45,545 bases of DNA from an uncultured Bacteroidales bacterium (GTDB lineage Bacteria; Bacteroidota; Bacteroidia; Bacteroidales; Bacteroidaceae): contig CADCLI010000011.1 of assembly GCA_902802285.1 (NCBI GenBank), positions 3,019-48,563 on the forward strand, given 5' to 3'. A program made the position numbers and the translations under genes. Of the stretch, positions 18,501-27,105 are shown in pieces (position 1 is the first letter of the stretch; every line of letters begins with the position of its first letter). The notes under the pieces were generated by a model. That model made no database searches, was not told the origin of the DNA, and worked only from the letters and a program-made list of their open reading frames with translations.

Positions 18501-18574
18501 CGGCTCTGGGCTCTTGCGCCACAGAATGCACCCGCCGCTATCAAGACGACGGCCAACAGTATCTTTCTCATCAT
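15563..18574 (-). CDS. Large exported TPR protein
   Basis: A 1003-aa protein with signal peptide (MMRKILLAVVLIAAGAFCGA, followed by RAQ) and tetratricopeptide-like helical repeats along nearly its whole length. Examples are DYKGAIECFDDTDPILLDD, REALYYFNYVVADGNRTG, PEKAVGAFGRIITDYPTSDL and DEALKAYKEVIAKYPGSDEA, the last two close to the pattern of BamD/YbgF-type TPRs. It is expected in the periplasm as a scaffold. Its start overlaps the ybeY stop (TGATG), and its stop overlaps the barrel gene (ATGA), so the TPR protein and barrel probably work as a pair, perhaps in envelope assembly or transport. No enzyme motif is visible. Function is unknown. Confidence 0.85.
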   Translation of the reverse strand: MMRKILLAVVLIAAGAFCGARAQSRLTDADTRLLDECRTLFIQRDFTAAAPLLEEWARIISPKGQGATEEIDFMRTVIAAETDPGKAMPAIQQFMDRYPNSIYSNRMMSLLGSAHFANHDYKGAIECFDDTDPILLDDQDCCRMVRQNAIALMRSGRVDEGFVMLNILKNMIDDPQSDPDVVFYNAYVDYVNGNSASAREGFENSLESDHAEEALLYLADLDLRGDGDHRVARQTAESMIAGSDDPVIEAEAERILGEYWFGRSDWAKAQDLLTSYLAQDVSQDVRYDRYLLGLACFNNSDMDGAIENLSTVVTDDDRMTQNACLHIGLAALRKGDKNLARIQFERAASLPGDASISEQALYNYAMVIHETAYSPFAESVKSFERFLNEYPGSKYAEKVSSYLVDVYLSTPSYDAALESIDKIKSPGASILAAKMQLLYNKAMDLMASGQYDDVPELLSSVIALDRYDHEMALDATFWRGEAYFRLSDPAHAEADYLRFRNTSGNVYSRNYSLANYGLGYIMYDRKAYREALYYFNYVVADGNRTGISDEIRADAGMRMADCHFFERNYDQAKDFYALAMNIGSNAGDYALYQTALVNGLQRNYYQKIQDLERLINGYPASSYVASALYEQGRAYQQTDNPEKAVGAFGRIITDYPTSDLARKAAVESALIYYQTDRYDEALKAYKEVIAKYPGSDEARTALVDLKSIYVDRGDVNSYIDYISTVQGAAPIAVSERDSLSYAAAEGLFSRGQKAEAKLRLAEYLFQFPNGAFTMNALYYQGLLLEEENDYDKAYESFMRVAANGNNRFSESALDHAASMAWNVGDWETAMDTYIRLYDKTADAERQRRSLYCIVSSAGKIEEHDAVLLYADKALNAQLPQDQRTEVSFRKAKALIHTGKTGAARPLLEELSKDTRSQYGAESDYLLSQLLYDSGDKEGAEKVIMAFIKEGTPHMYWLARSFILLSDIYRSQGKDVEARQYLISLRNNYTEKDDIADMIAARLE

Positions 18575-19002
18575 CAGAATTGTTTCTTATTCCACATATC
18601 AAGCGCCTTATTCTCGGCAGCCTCCATGACAGCCCTCTCACCGGGTCCCTTGTCATTTAATCCGCAGAGGTGCAGCACTCCGTGAATTATCACTCTCAAC
18701 AGTTCCTCGTCATAAGACGAACGGAACTTTAAACTGTTAGTGTAAACAGTATCGGTACTGATATACATATCCCCGCTAACCACTCCGGGTTCAGAGTAAT
18801 CAAACGTGATTATATCCGTATAGTAGTCATGTCCCAGGAACTGCCTGTTCACCTCCAGGATCCGGTCATCATTGCAGAAAATATAGTTAAGGTTACCTGT
18901 CCTGCGGTTGTCATAAGTGGCAACCACCGCAGTAATCCATGCTCTCACTGCCTTACGGTCCAACCGGGGCATCTTTACGTTTTCAGTAATGAACGATATC
19001 AT
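18574..19002 (-). CDS. ybeY: Endoribonuclease YbeY, rRNA maturation factor
   Basis: Metal-dependent single-strand endoribonuclease involved in 16S rRNA 3' maturation and ribosome quality control. The 142-aa protein contains IIHGVLHLCGLNDKGPGE, corresponding to the HGxLHLxGxDH motif. The first two zinc-ligand His are present, but the third position is Asp (N-D) rather than His. I believe this form is common in Bacteroidales, though I cannot check it here. It lies 12 bases after the SpmA-SpmB gene and overlaps the TPR gene by one base. Confidence 0.93.
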   Translation of the reverse strand: MISFITENVKMPRLDRKAVRAWITAVVATYDNRRTGNLNYIFCNDDRILEVNRQFLGHDYYTDIITFDYSEPGVVSGDMYISTDTVYTNSLKFRSSYDEELLRVIIHGVLHLCGLNDKGPGERAVMEAAENKALDMWNKKQF

Positions 19003-19014
19003 CTTATAATAAAC

Positions 19015-20241
19015 TTATGCAAAGAAAAGATAAGCCAGGAATATGGCTGCCAGGATACCTGCCAGGTCTGCCAGCAATCCGCACCCCACGGCATAACGGG
19101 TATTCTTTATATTCACGCTGCCGAAATAAACCGCCAGGATATAGAATGTGGTATCTGTCGAACCCTGAAACAGACATGCCAACCTGCCTGTAAACGAATC
19201 AGCGCCATAGGTAGTCATAGCGTCAATCATCAGGCCACGTGCACCTCCTCCCGAAAGAGGTTTCATGAGAGCAGTGGGCAAAGCGCCCACAAACTGGCTG
19301 TCCAGTCCGCATTTCTCAACGCACCAGCCTATGCCGTTAACCAAAGCATCCATGGCACCCGATGCGCGGAACACTCCTATACCTACAAGTATTGCTATCA
19401 GATAAGGTATTATGGTTACCGCCGTATGGAACCCATCCTTTGCACCCTCCACGAATGCCTCATATACATTGATCCTTGCCCTGATTCCCGAAATTATGAA
19501 TCCTATTATGACCAGCATCAGTATAATGTTGGCCGCCGATGTCGAGACCGGTCCTATCTTTACGGCCGGCAACTGCGAGAAGCCCCAGATGATAAGCGCC
19601 ACTATAAGGCTTAATCCACCCACAAAGGCTATCAGGACCTTATCAAAACGTATCTTCTGCATCAGACAGGTAACCAGCAGCCCCACCAGCGTTGAGAAGA
19701 ATGTGGCCAGTAATATGGGAATGAAAACATCGGCAGGCTGTGCCGCCCCCATCTGAGCGCGGTAGACCAGCACACTCACCGGAATTATGGTAAGCCCTGA
19801 GGTATTGAGTACCAGGAACATTATCATGGCGTCCGATGCCATCTCCTTCCTGTCATTGAGTTCCTGCATACGTTCCATAGCCTTGAGTCCCATAGGGGTG
19901 GCTGCATTGTCAAGTCCCAGCATATTGGCAGCGATGTTCATGAAAATATGCCCGTAAGCCGCATCGTTCTTGGGAAGAGACGGAAAGAGCCGTGAGAACA
20001 CAGGACTCAGCCAGCGTGCGAATGTATTTACAAGTCCGCCTTTCTCACCGATTTTCATGATACCAAGCCATAGAGACAATACGCCTGTCAGGCCCAAAGA
20101 AATCTCAAAGCCCGTCTTGGCCGATGAGAAGGTAGAATCCATTATATCCTGAAACACGCTCGAATCGCCCATGCAGAGCCGAATCACAGCGACTGCAAAA
20201 GCTATAAGGAAGAACGAAACCCATATCCAGTTCAGTACCAT
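19015..20241 (-). CDS. SpmA-SpmB fusion membrane protein (nucleoside recognition/Gate domains)
   Basis: Inner-membrane protein of 408 aa with two Gate-type halves. Residues about 1-200 resemble SpmA (GLTGVLSLWLGIMKIGEKGG, NMLGLDNAATPMGLKAM), and about 215-408 resemble SpmB (AFVEGAKDGFHTAVTIIPYL, SGGGARGLMIDAM, QGSTDTTFYILAVYFG). In spore formers the two proteins are separate and act in spore maturation; this organism group does not sporulate, so the role here is another, probably transport of a small solute. It is first in the spmAB-ybeY-TPR-barrel operon. Confidence 0.87.
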   Translation of the reverse strand: MVLNWIWVSFFLIAFAVAVIRLCMGDSSVFQDIMDSTFSSAKTGFEISLGLTGVLSLWLGIMKIGEKGGLVNTFARWLSPVFSRLFPSLPKNDAAYGHIFMNIAANMLGLDNAATPMGLKAMERMQELNDRKEMASDAMIMFLVLNTSGLTIIPVSVLVYRAQMGAAQPADVFIPILLATFFSTLVGLLVTCLMQKIRFDKVLIAFVGGLSLIVALIIWGFSQLPAVKIGPVSTSAANIILMLVIIGFIISGIRARINVYEAFVEGAKDGFHTAVTIIPYLIAILVGIGVFRASGAMDALVNGIGWCVEKCGLDSQFVGALPTALMKPLSGGGARGLMIDAMTTYGADSFTGRLACLFQGSTDTTFYILAVYFGSVNIKNTRYAVGCGLLADLAGILAAIFLAYLFFA

Positions 20242-20273
20242 ATCTGCATCAGGTATATTATTATTTTAATTTG

Positions 20274-20281
20274 CGAAGGTA
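20274..20281 (-). promoter_or_regulatory. Possible -7 element of the SpmAB operon
   Basis: Minus-strand TACCTTCG, one mismatch to TAnnTTTG, 33 bases upstream of the start codon at 20241. An ATTG lies about 20 bases further upstream at the -33 place. Confidence 0.35.
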
Positions 20282-20307
20282 CTGTAAAAAACGCACAAAT
20301 ACAATGG

Positions 20308-21102
20308 CTAAAAATCAGAATTAAGGACTGTTTCCAGTTCATCCAGCAGAGACGGGGAGAGTTTGCCTATTTTGTCAAGCAGACGTTTCTTGCGTTGACT
20401 AATGTTGAGGTGCGAATCCTTCAGTATGGCGGCTGTTGATTTGGCCGAGAAACCGGCCAGGAGAAGTCTCAGAAGCATCAGTTCCCTCTCCTTAAGGTCC
20501 AGGCTTGCCGATGTGAGCCTATTCATTATCCCCGAATAGGCTTCATTAAGCAACGAATCCAGACGCTCAATGCTCCTGGGACTGGTAAAATCCTCTATCT
20601 GGCTTTTGACCACCCTGTACAGACGCTCTGTCTTTCGGTTGTCATCCAGATTCTCATAGTATCTGGTATAAAGGAAATCAGAGTCATGGAACCGTTGTCT
20701 CAAGAGGTCTTTCACCTTGGAGTAAAGCCTGTTTATCTTCTCCTTGCTTATGGCCACCCGGGCTGACAGGTCAAACAGCTGCCTGTTAAGATTCTCAATG
20801 GTATCATGGTCCATGCGCTGGTTATCCGTTTTTTCCCTGAGGATGATTTTCAGGTTGCGGATGGTTTCCCTGCTCAATGTCTCCGTTGAAATCTGTTTGT
20901 CAATCGCATAAAGGTATTTCCTTATTTTCTGGTCGATACGGCTTTTCCGGCAGACTCCCAGAAGATAGAAGGTGAAGGCAACCAGCGAAAGGATCACTAT
21001 CGCCGTCAGGATTAATACCGTCTTAACAGAATCGGGCGGTATTGACAAACAGTATAGGACGACCCGGGCGGGCCGACGCAAAAGGACTATTGAAATATAC
21101 AT
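20308..21102 (-). CDS. Membrane-anchored coiled-coil protein with LuxR-type HTH
   Basis: Predicted one-pass inner-membrane transcription regulator of 264 aa. A hydrophobic helix (VKTVLILTAIVILSLVAFTF, about residues 26-48) is followed by a long charged, probably coiled-coil stretch, and a C-terminal HTH resembling the LuxR/GerE type: KERELMLLRLLLAGFSAKST with a second helix through LNISQRKKRLLDKIGKL. The sensor part outside the membrane is only about 25 residues, so it may sense through a partner or be truncated; Bacteroidales relatives with this layout often carry N-terminal TPRs. It lies 17 bases after the end of the alpha-2-macroglobulin reading frame in its shifted form, suggesting one operon. 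HTH assignment is by pattern only. Confidence 0.6.
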   Translation of the reverse strand: MYISIVLLRRPARVVLYCLSIPPDSVKTVLILTAIVILSLVAFTFYLLGVCRKSRIDQKIRKYLYAIDKQISTETLSRETIRNLKIILREKTDNQRMDHDTIENLNRQLFDLSARVAISKEKINRLYSKVKDLLRQRFHDSDFLYTRYYENLDDNRKTERLYRVVKSQIEDFTSPRSIERLDSLLNEAYSGIMNRLTSASLDLKERELMLLRLLLAGFSAKSTAAILKDSHLNISQRKKRLLDKIGKLSPSLLDELETVLNSDF

Positions 21103-21119
21103 CTATAAAAACTATTCTC

Positions 21120-21434
21120 TCACTCAACCGTTATGACAGCCGATTCAGTAGTCGCCCGGAAAGCCGGTGCGTAGAGACACTGCATTACAGCGTTTCCTAC
21201 GGTGAAACGGCCGGGTTTCTGTACATTCACATCGTACTCTATCACATAACTACCCTTACTCAGACGGTCTATATAGAACACGTTCCGGGAATTGCCGGGA
21301 GCTATATAATAACCTATATCGTCGCGCCGGTTATACATATAGCCGGCGTGGGTGCTGACCGGTTCTACGGTGGCTGCCCGCATATCTGCCAACTGCAGAT
21401 ACTCCAGATTACCCGTCTTCGCCGTGGATGACAC
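21120..21434 (-). pseudogene. Detached C-terminus of the alpha-2-macroglobulin gene
   Basis: The +1-shifted continuation of the upstream giant gene. From about 21417 it reads GNLEYLQLADMRAATVEPVS and DIGYYIAPGNSRNVFYIDRL, then GSYVIEYDVNVQKPGRFTVG, ending MQCLYAPAFRATTESAVITV. This is the standard last domain of bacterial alpha-2-macroglobulins (normal pattern: LxDxRAAxxEP, YEYDLRVxxxGxF, CMYAPEF). It has no convincing start codon of its own (a GTG at 21434 lies within the upstream gene), so it is treated as the broken-off end, not an independent gene. Confidence 0.8.
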
Positions 21435-24400
21435 GCCATATGGTGCGCTTGAGCGTCATGCCGTTCTCCTGATGCTCCACCTTGTCAAGCTGCTCAGTGA
21501 ATGAGCGGTATACGGCACCCCAACTGATGCCATCACTCTTGCTCTCCACAGCAACGGTAGCCTTGTCACTGCCGATAGGTCCCTGCCATGTGCGTGTGGT
21601 ATATCCGGCGGTCGCCTTGGATCCTGATGCCTTAACCGCATCATTACCCACGTAAATGGTTATATCGGGATCCGAAACAAGCTGGGCATCGGCACCGGTA
21701 GCCATCAGTGCCACCACTGCGGCGGCGGTAGCCGGCGACGAACCCCATCCTGTGGTCTGTTTCTGCTTGAGCAGCCAGCGTGCAGACTCCACAGCCTCAC
21801 TCCTGCGGCCCACTGCCAGCAGCGTGCGTATTATGAGTGACTGAGTCTCAACAGGAGCCTCGTGCCACAAAAGGCCACCTGCGTTGTCACGCCAATATCG
21901 GCCCATTTCATCGGAGAATAAGGAACGTTCCAGCAGTGTGGCCGCAATATGCTCTGCATCGGTTTTCTTACCCTGACGGGCCATCAGGAGTGCCAACCCT
22001 GTACGGAAGTATAGGTTCAGGTTATGGGTGTCCTCTATCTCGGCCAGCCTGCTGAAATAGGTATGGCTGGCACGTGTCTGACCATTGAACGGATACGATG
22101 CGTAATAGGAACGGGTAAGCAGATAGCTCAGCTCACTGTAACCTATTGACTTGGGCTTATCATTTACATTGTACTCCTTATAGAAACAGTTGTCCAAGTA
22201 ATCCAGGCCTTTCTGGAGTACTGTCTTGAGTTCTGGGGTAACCTCTATGACACCGTTCTCGATAAGCAATCCCATACCTTGCATTATCTCATCGGTGATA
22301 TGCAGGCTGGACGGCAGCCCCTTGATCCAGGACCATCCGCCGTCCGGTTCCTGGGCGCTTATTATCCGGTCCAGGGCATCCTCCAATACCTGTCCGGTCT
22401 TGTCGGTTCCAAGATTGACGGCCAGGTCATGCAGCCGGTCGCGTTCACTGTTGCTGCTACGCAGCCACGGAGTCTCCTCAAGTAGCGTACCTGTCAGTTT
22501 CCGGTTGCGTTCCAGCTGTGTCTGCCACTCTGACACAGGCAGGGCAGCCCACTCGTCAAGCATCTGACGGATAACCGGATAGCGGCGCTGCAGATCCTCG
22601 GCTATTGATGCCCCCATAAGGCTGTGGAACATACGCAGGTTGCTGGGATCATCCACACGTATCAGTGAAGGCAGGCTCTGTATGGCATACCAGATTGGTG
22701 TGGCGCTGTACTCAAGGGTGAGTTCCTCATCGGCCATGGTGGCGGAACGGGGCTTGTCCAGCACCTCAAAACGGAACGTACGTCTCTCGTTTCCGTTATT
22801 GAACAGAGATAGTGACTGAACCACCCGGGTGCGGTTGGACAGCACGGGAATGGTCTCCTCTATTCCGTCGCTGTGGCCATCGGTGCGGGCTGTAAGGCGG
22901 TAGGTTATTGCCGTAAGCCCATCGGGCACCCTGACGCTGAAGGATGTGCCCTTGATGCCGCCGGAAGGTATGGTTACGTTCTTGCGGTATCCGCCTTCAA
23001 TAATGTTCAGAAGCTTTCCGGTAACGGCATCGGTAATGGTCATCATGACATCGGCCTTGAAGTCCTGATCTGTCAGGTTGCTTACCTTGACGGTAAACTC
23101 CATGCGGTCTGACTCACGCAGGAACCTGGGCGATGCAGGTTCCACCATCAGTTTCTTGCGGGTTATGACAGTGGTGTCTACCCTTCCGGTCTTGAGCGAA
23201 TCGGTAAAGCTGATGCCCTGAACCCTCCATTCAGTAAGCAGCTGGGGCGCGCTGAAACGTACCTTTGCCAATCCGTCGGAATCGGTAACAAGATATTCAA
23301 ACAGTCCTGTGGGGTTAAAGTCTGTCCTCAGCGCCATCACCTTCTGCTCTTGGGCTGTAGTCTCCAGCAACCCATCATCCAAAATGGCACTGTTGAAAAC
23401 AATATCAAGACCGGCCACGCTTCCCTGGAGCGGCTCAGCGGCGACAGCGGCTTCATCCATCAGCAAGACAGACTCCTCCTCGCCGTTATCTATACCGGTC
23501 AGTCTGTTGGCTGATTGCTTGGAATAACTCTTGACGTTTCTCAACATACCTGCCGAAAGGGTTCTTACGGCCCCGGAGTAATATCTGTAGGGATTCAGGA
23601 GCGTTCCGGTAACTGCCCTCTTGCCTTTGTACTCATAGCTATTGCCAAATGAATGGTTCCAGGGAAAGTACTGGCTGGCATATCTGTACTGGCTCTCCAG
23701 CAATTGTCTGTCGCCTATCCAGACTCTGCCGAACGGGCTGAGAGATATGTTGTTTGGTCCGTACCAATCCAGGGCACGGTCATACATATCCAGGATCACG
23801 GCGGCCTTTACAGGATTACCCTGCCAGTCCGTTATACGTATCTGCCACTCCTCCTCAGTGTCCGGTTCCAGGACATCACGCTGGGTTATGAGTTCAAAAT
23901 TGAGCTTTCTGGGCCTGTCAGGTACATCATACTGGAATGACAGGTTCTCGGATGTTCCCTCATACAGCACACTGCAATGTACCGCGAACATACCTATAAG
24001 TTCATCGGTTACAGGGATGCTGAGTACCTGCTGGCGTCCGTTACTCTCCAGCATTCCCCTTTCATAGACTCCGTACCTATTCTCTATGACATAGTGTATT
24101 AAGGTTCCCTTACGGCTGTTTCCAAGCCGTATCCGTACGGTATCGCCAAGTTCGGCTCTTATCGTTCCGGAATTGTCGGCAATGCCGCCGTATCCCCAGA
24201 GCAATGGCTTGAGAGGTACAAAGTCTGAATCATCCTCACGGTACAGCGTGAATTCCTCTGTCAACTCCTTACATCCCCGGGCATTGGCTATAACACGGTA
24301 TACACCTGATGCCAATCCCTTTAGAATCAGCTTTGATGACTCACGGTCATCCTTGTCATACAGCAACGTACCTTCAAACACCACGGTCTGGCGGATGTCA

Positions 24401-27081
24401 TCGCCGTTGAAGTCAAAATCATAACGCGGAAAACGCTCTTTCAGGTTCAGGTTATCGGCGCACTGTGCCAACTCTCTCCTGTCCTTCTCTTCCTTTATGC
24501 CCAGACGTACGCTGAAAGGAAGCTTGAGTCCCGGCTGTTCCGGCCACTCCAGACGAACCACCTTTACATCGATGGGGCCGGATAATGCTCCGTTTGATGA
24601 GTACATGTCCAACCTCAGGACTTTGTCACCGTTCCTGTCTATGACCGGACTGCCGGCCGATATCATTATGCGCCTTTCGGGCTTGAGCATGGCCTCATAT
24701 GATGTGTGACCTTCGTGTGTCTCTCCGTTGACATCGGTAATGACGGTCTCAACAGATACAAAGGCCCGGTCACCCACGATAATGTCAGACGGTACTGTTA
24801 CACTGAAACTGAACGAACCGTCAGGAGCAGTCTTGAGTTCACCGGCTCCCACCCTTACGGTGCCTCTCTCATCGGGAATGCAGAACCTGTGGCAATGTCC
24901 GGTGCTGACACCTGCATACCACATAACGGAGGCGCCTTCCAACGGTACGCCAGTCAATGATACGGCTTTTCCGCTTATGGTTACAGGAGCATCCAAGCCA
25001 ACCTCTTCAGTGCACTGAGCCATCTCAACCTCAAACTTGGGCTGACGGAAGGACTCCACATTCACAGGTGTCCAACCACCTATCGCGGCATATGAGTCTT
25101 CGTCTTCTGCGTATTCGGCACGCAATAAAAGCCTGCCCGGACGCTGGTTTTCAGGAATTCTGTATGACCCCTTGAAAACGCCCATGCTGTCTGAAACAAG
25201 GGAATCTATGATAACATCAGTCTGATAATCGGTAGCACTCAGCAAGACATACACTCCCGCCTTTATTCCACCTTTTTCAGTTCCCTTGTTGTAGACCACG
25301 CCCGTAAAAAATACGGAATCACCGGGCAAATAGGTGTAGCGGTCCGTAAACAGACGGATATAATCGCGGTCAGGCATATCACTCTGCCATGGGATGTTGA
25401 AAGTGGAGTAACCCCTGTTGCCTGCGGTCTCCAGTTCAATTGAGTAACGGTCATTCTTAAGTCCCTCTATCCGGATAAAGCCGTCATCGCCGGTCATTCC
25501 GCTTGTCATTATCTTAACCTGATCACCTTCGGTATTCAGACGCCAGACAGTATATTTACAGTCAGGTACAGGCTTTCCGGTACGGGTATTCAGAGCTGTT
25601 CCTATCAGAGTGCCGTTATTTTCGACCATCTTCATGAACGTTATCCCGTTGCACTCTATATACTGATATGAGATACAGTCTCCGCTATTGAAATAGGGAC
25701 CGCTTGATGCCAACAGGTAATAGCAACCCTGCATGACAGGTGGAATGTTTATAACGGTACAATGCTCCAGGAAATCTCCAGGATCATTGACCCTCATGCT
25801 CCATTCCGATACCACATTACACCTGTTGATCTGCGAGAGCAGAGTTACCTCGTCAGACTCTCTCTTCAGTCTGGCAGGAACCTCAACAACTTTCAGATAT
25901 ACGGTATTGACATTTGTATAGAACAGTTCAGCGATATTGCGCTCTGCCGGCAGGAAATCGGAGTTGAACACGATGGACACATCCTTTCGCTCTATCTCAT
26001 CCCTTATGGCACGGCATTCCAGGGCACCCTCGCTCTTGGGCCATTTCTTCTGGGCAGCCAGACATATGTCATGAGCCTGACGCTTAAGGCTCACCGCTTT
26101 CTCACCTTTTAATCCTTCTATACAATCCTCTATCTTTCTGGCCGCCATACTGTAAAACAGAGTACTGAACTTGACCTTCTGTGTATAAGACTGGGCCAGC
26201 GCAACCGCACCTTTGAGCCACTCTTCATCATTTTTCCCCCATTCATCGGAGTTTTCCAGGTAGCTGTTCAGTACCTGCATCCTCCTTATGTCAATGGTGC
26301 AGCGTATATTGGGTTTGGAGGCGAAGTTGTGGTTTATCAGTTGCCTTAGCACATAGAACTGCCACAGGTCAGGATCATCGGGAGTAAGTTCACGGGTCGC
26401 TTCCAGATAATCCCCCATACTTCCGTACAGACGTCTGTCATCAAAGAACTTCCGCTTGCTTATGGTAAGACGATAATCCGTAACCAGAACCATGGCATTA
26501 TCCATAAGCATGTCTATAAGCAGCGGGCGCAGTTTCTGACCGGCCTTGTTTCCACCGGGGAAAAACTCCTCATAAAACCCGGACCCCACATCACCTGCCA
26601 GGATTATTGACTGATTCAGATGATAACAGATGGTGTCACATATCATCTTTGGAGTCCAACGCTCCAACGGAGGATTCACTTCATCACTGGGCAACATGCG
26701 GGACATGTTGTATTTGTTCCTCTCCCAATAGGTAATGTATCCCTTGGCAAGGAATGCGTGACATAGGGCTTTATGCTCCTGTACCCTCAGATTGGGCAGA
26801 AGTGTGCCGAACAGGTCTATACCGTCAGTAAGACCCTTTTCGCTGAAAGTCTGCTGAACTTGTGTAAGATAGACGGCGCTCTTAAGCATCTGGCGTCCGT
26901 CATTATCATTAGCCGCCATATCCCAGATATGGTTTATCTCTTTTGCCGCACTCTCCGGCAGGTCATCCTGGATGAGTTGTTCCACCTTCTTCCATGCACG
27001 GCTGTACTTATCCGCGCTGGCAGTACCTGTTGTCAGTGTCATAATGATAATCAGAAGTGTTATTTTTACAAGGTGTCTCAT
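21409..27081 (-). CDS. Alpha-2-macroglobulin family protein, 3' end frameshifted
   Basis: Very large envelope protein (1890 aa from ATG 27081) with signal peptide MRHLVKITLLIIIMTLTTGT, followed by an N-terminal helical domain (SRAWKKVEQLIQDDLPESAA), MG domains with the MG2-type segment FTDRYTYLPGDSVFFTGVVY, the bait/MG7 region (FEYLVTDSDGLAKVRFSAPQ, LLTEWRVQGISFTDSLKTGR) and a terpenoid-cyclase-like helical domain (EPDGGWSWIKGLPSSLHITD). No CxEQ thioester is present; the place reads QSLPSLIRVDDPSNL. There is no lipobox Cys after the signal. Such proteins are thought to trap proteases or maintain the envelope. The frame ends at TAA 21409-21411 in RVIHGEDG, and the last domain continues in the +1 frame (21120-21434). 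I chose ATG 27081 because a -7 element (27106-27113) overlaps the longer start at 27108. Confidence 0.88.
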   Translation of the reverse strand: MRHLVKITLLIIIMTLTTGTASADKYSRAWKKVEQLIQDDLPESAAKEINHIWDMAANDNDGRQMLKSAVYLTQVQQTFSEKGLTDGIDLFGTLLPNLRVQEHKALCHAFLAKGYITYWERNKYNMSRMLPSDEVNPPLERWTPKMICDTICYHLNQSIILAGDVGSGFYEEFFPGGNKAGQKLRPLLIDMLMDNAMVLVTDYRLTISKRKFFDDRRLYGSMGDYLEATRELTPDDPDLWQFYVLRQLINHNFASKPNIRCTIDIRRMQVLNSYLENSDEWGKNDEEWLKGAVALAQSYTQKVKFSTLFYSMAARKIEDCIEGLKGEKAVSLKRQAHDICLAAQKKWPKSEGALECRAIRDEIERKDVSIVFNSDFLPAERNIAELFYTNVNTVYLKVVEVPARLKRESDEVTLLSQINRCNVVSEWSMRVNDPGDFLEHCTVINIPPVMQGCYYLLASSGPYFNSGDCISYQYIECNGITFMKMVENNGTLIGTALNTRTGKPVPDCKYTVWRLNTEGDQVKIMTSGMTGDDGFIRIEGLKNDRYSIELETAGNRGYSTFNIPWQSDMPDRDYIRLFTDRYTYLPGDSVFFTGVVYNKGTEKGGIKAGVYVLLSATDYQTDVIIDSLVSDSMGVFKGSYRIPENQRPGRLLLRAEYAEDEDSYAAIGGWTPVNVESFRQPKFEVEMAQCTEEVGLDAPVTISGKAVSLTGVPLEGASVMWYAGVSTGHCHRFCIPDERGTVRVGAGELKTAPDGSFSFSVTVPSDIIVGDRAFVSVETVITDVNGETHEGHTSYEAMLKPERRIMISAGSPVIDRNGDKVLRLDMYSSNGALSGPIDVKVVRLEWPEQPGLKLPFSVRLGIKEEKDRRELAQCADNLNLKERFPRYDFDFNGDDIRQTVVFEGTLLYDKDDRESSKLILKGLASGVYRVIANARGCKELTEEFTLYREDDSDFVPLKPLLWGYGGIADNSGTIRAELGDTVRIRLGNSRKGTLIHYVIENRYGVYERGMLESNGRQQVLSIPVTDELIGMFAVHCSVLYEGTSENLSFQYDVPDRPRKLNFELITQRDVLEPDTEEEWQIRITDWQGNPVKAAVILDMYDRALDWYGPNNISLSPFGRVWIGDRQLLESQYRYASQYFPWNHSFGNSYEYKGKRAVTGTLLNPYRYYSGAVRTLSAGMLRNVKSYSKQSANRLTGIDNGEEESVLLMDEAAVAAEPLQGSVAGLDIVFNSAILDDGLLETTAQEQKVMALRTDFNPTGLFEYLVTDSDGLAKVRFSAPQLLTEWRVQGISFTDSLKTGRVDTTVITRKKLMVEPASPRFLRESDRMEFTVKVSNLTDQDFKADVMMTITDAVTGKLLNIIEGGYRKNVTIPSGGIKGTSFSVRVPDGLTAITYRLTARTDGHSDGIEETIPVLSNRTRVVQSLSLFNNGNERRTFRFEVLDKPRSATMADEELTLEYSATPIWYAIQSLPSLIRVDDPSNLRMFHSLMGASIAEDLQRRYPVIRQMLDEWAALPVSEWQTQLERNRKLTGTLLEETPWLRSSNSERDRLHDLAVNLGTDKTGQVLEDALDRIISAQEPDGGWSWIKGLPSSLHITDEIMQGMGLLIENGVIEVTPELKTVLQKGLDYLDNCFYKEYNVNDKPKSIGYSELSYLLTRSYYASYPFNGQTRASHTYFSRLAEIEDTHNLNLYFRTGLALLMARQGKKTDAEHIAATLLERSLFSDEMGRYWRDNAGGLLWHEAPVETQSLIIRTLLAVGRRSEAVESARWLLKQKQTTGWGSSPATAAAVVALMATGADAQLVSDPDITIYVGNDAVKASGSKATAGYTTRTWQGPIGSDKATVAVESKSDGISWGAVYRSFTEQLDKVEHQENGMTLKRTIWRVIHGEDG

Positions 27082-27105
27082 AAGCTGTATTTTATGTTCG
27101 TCTGT

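Noticed and set aside
21120..21434. Independent 104-aa protein
   Set aside because: Its sequence is the normal last domain of the upstream macroglobulin; the only start is a GTG inside that gene.
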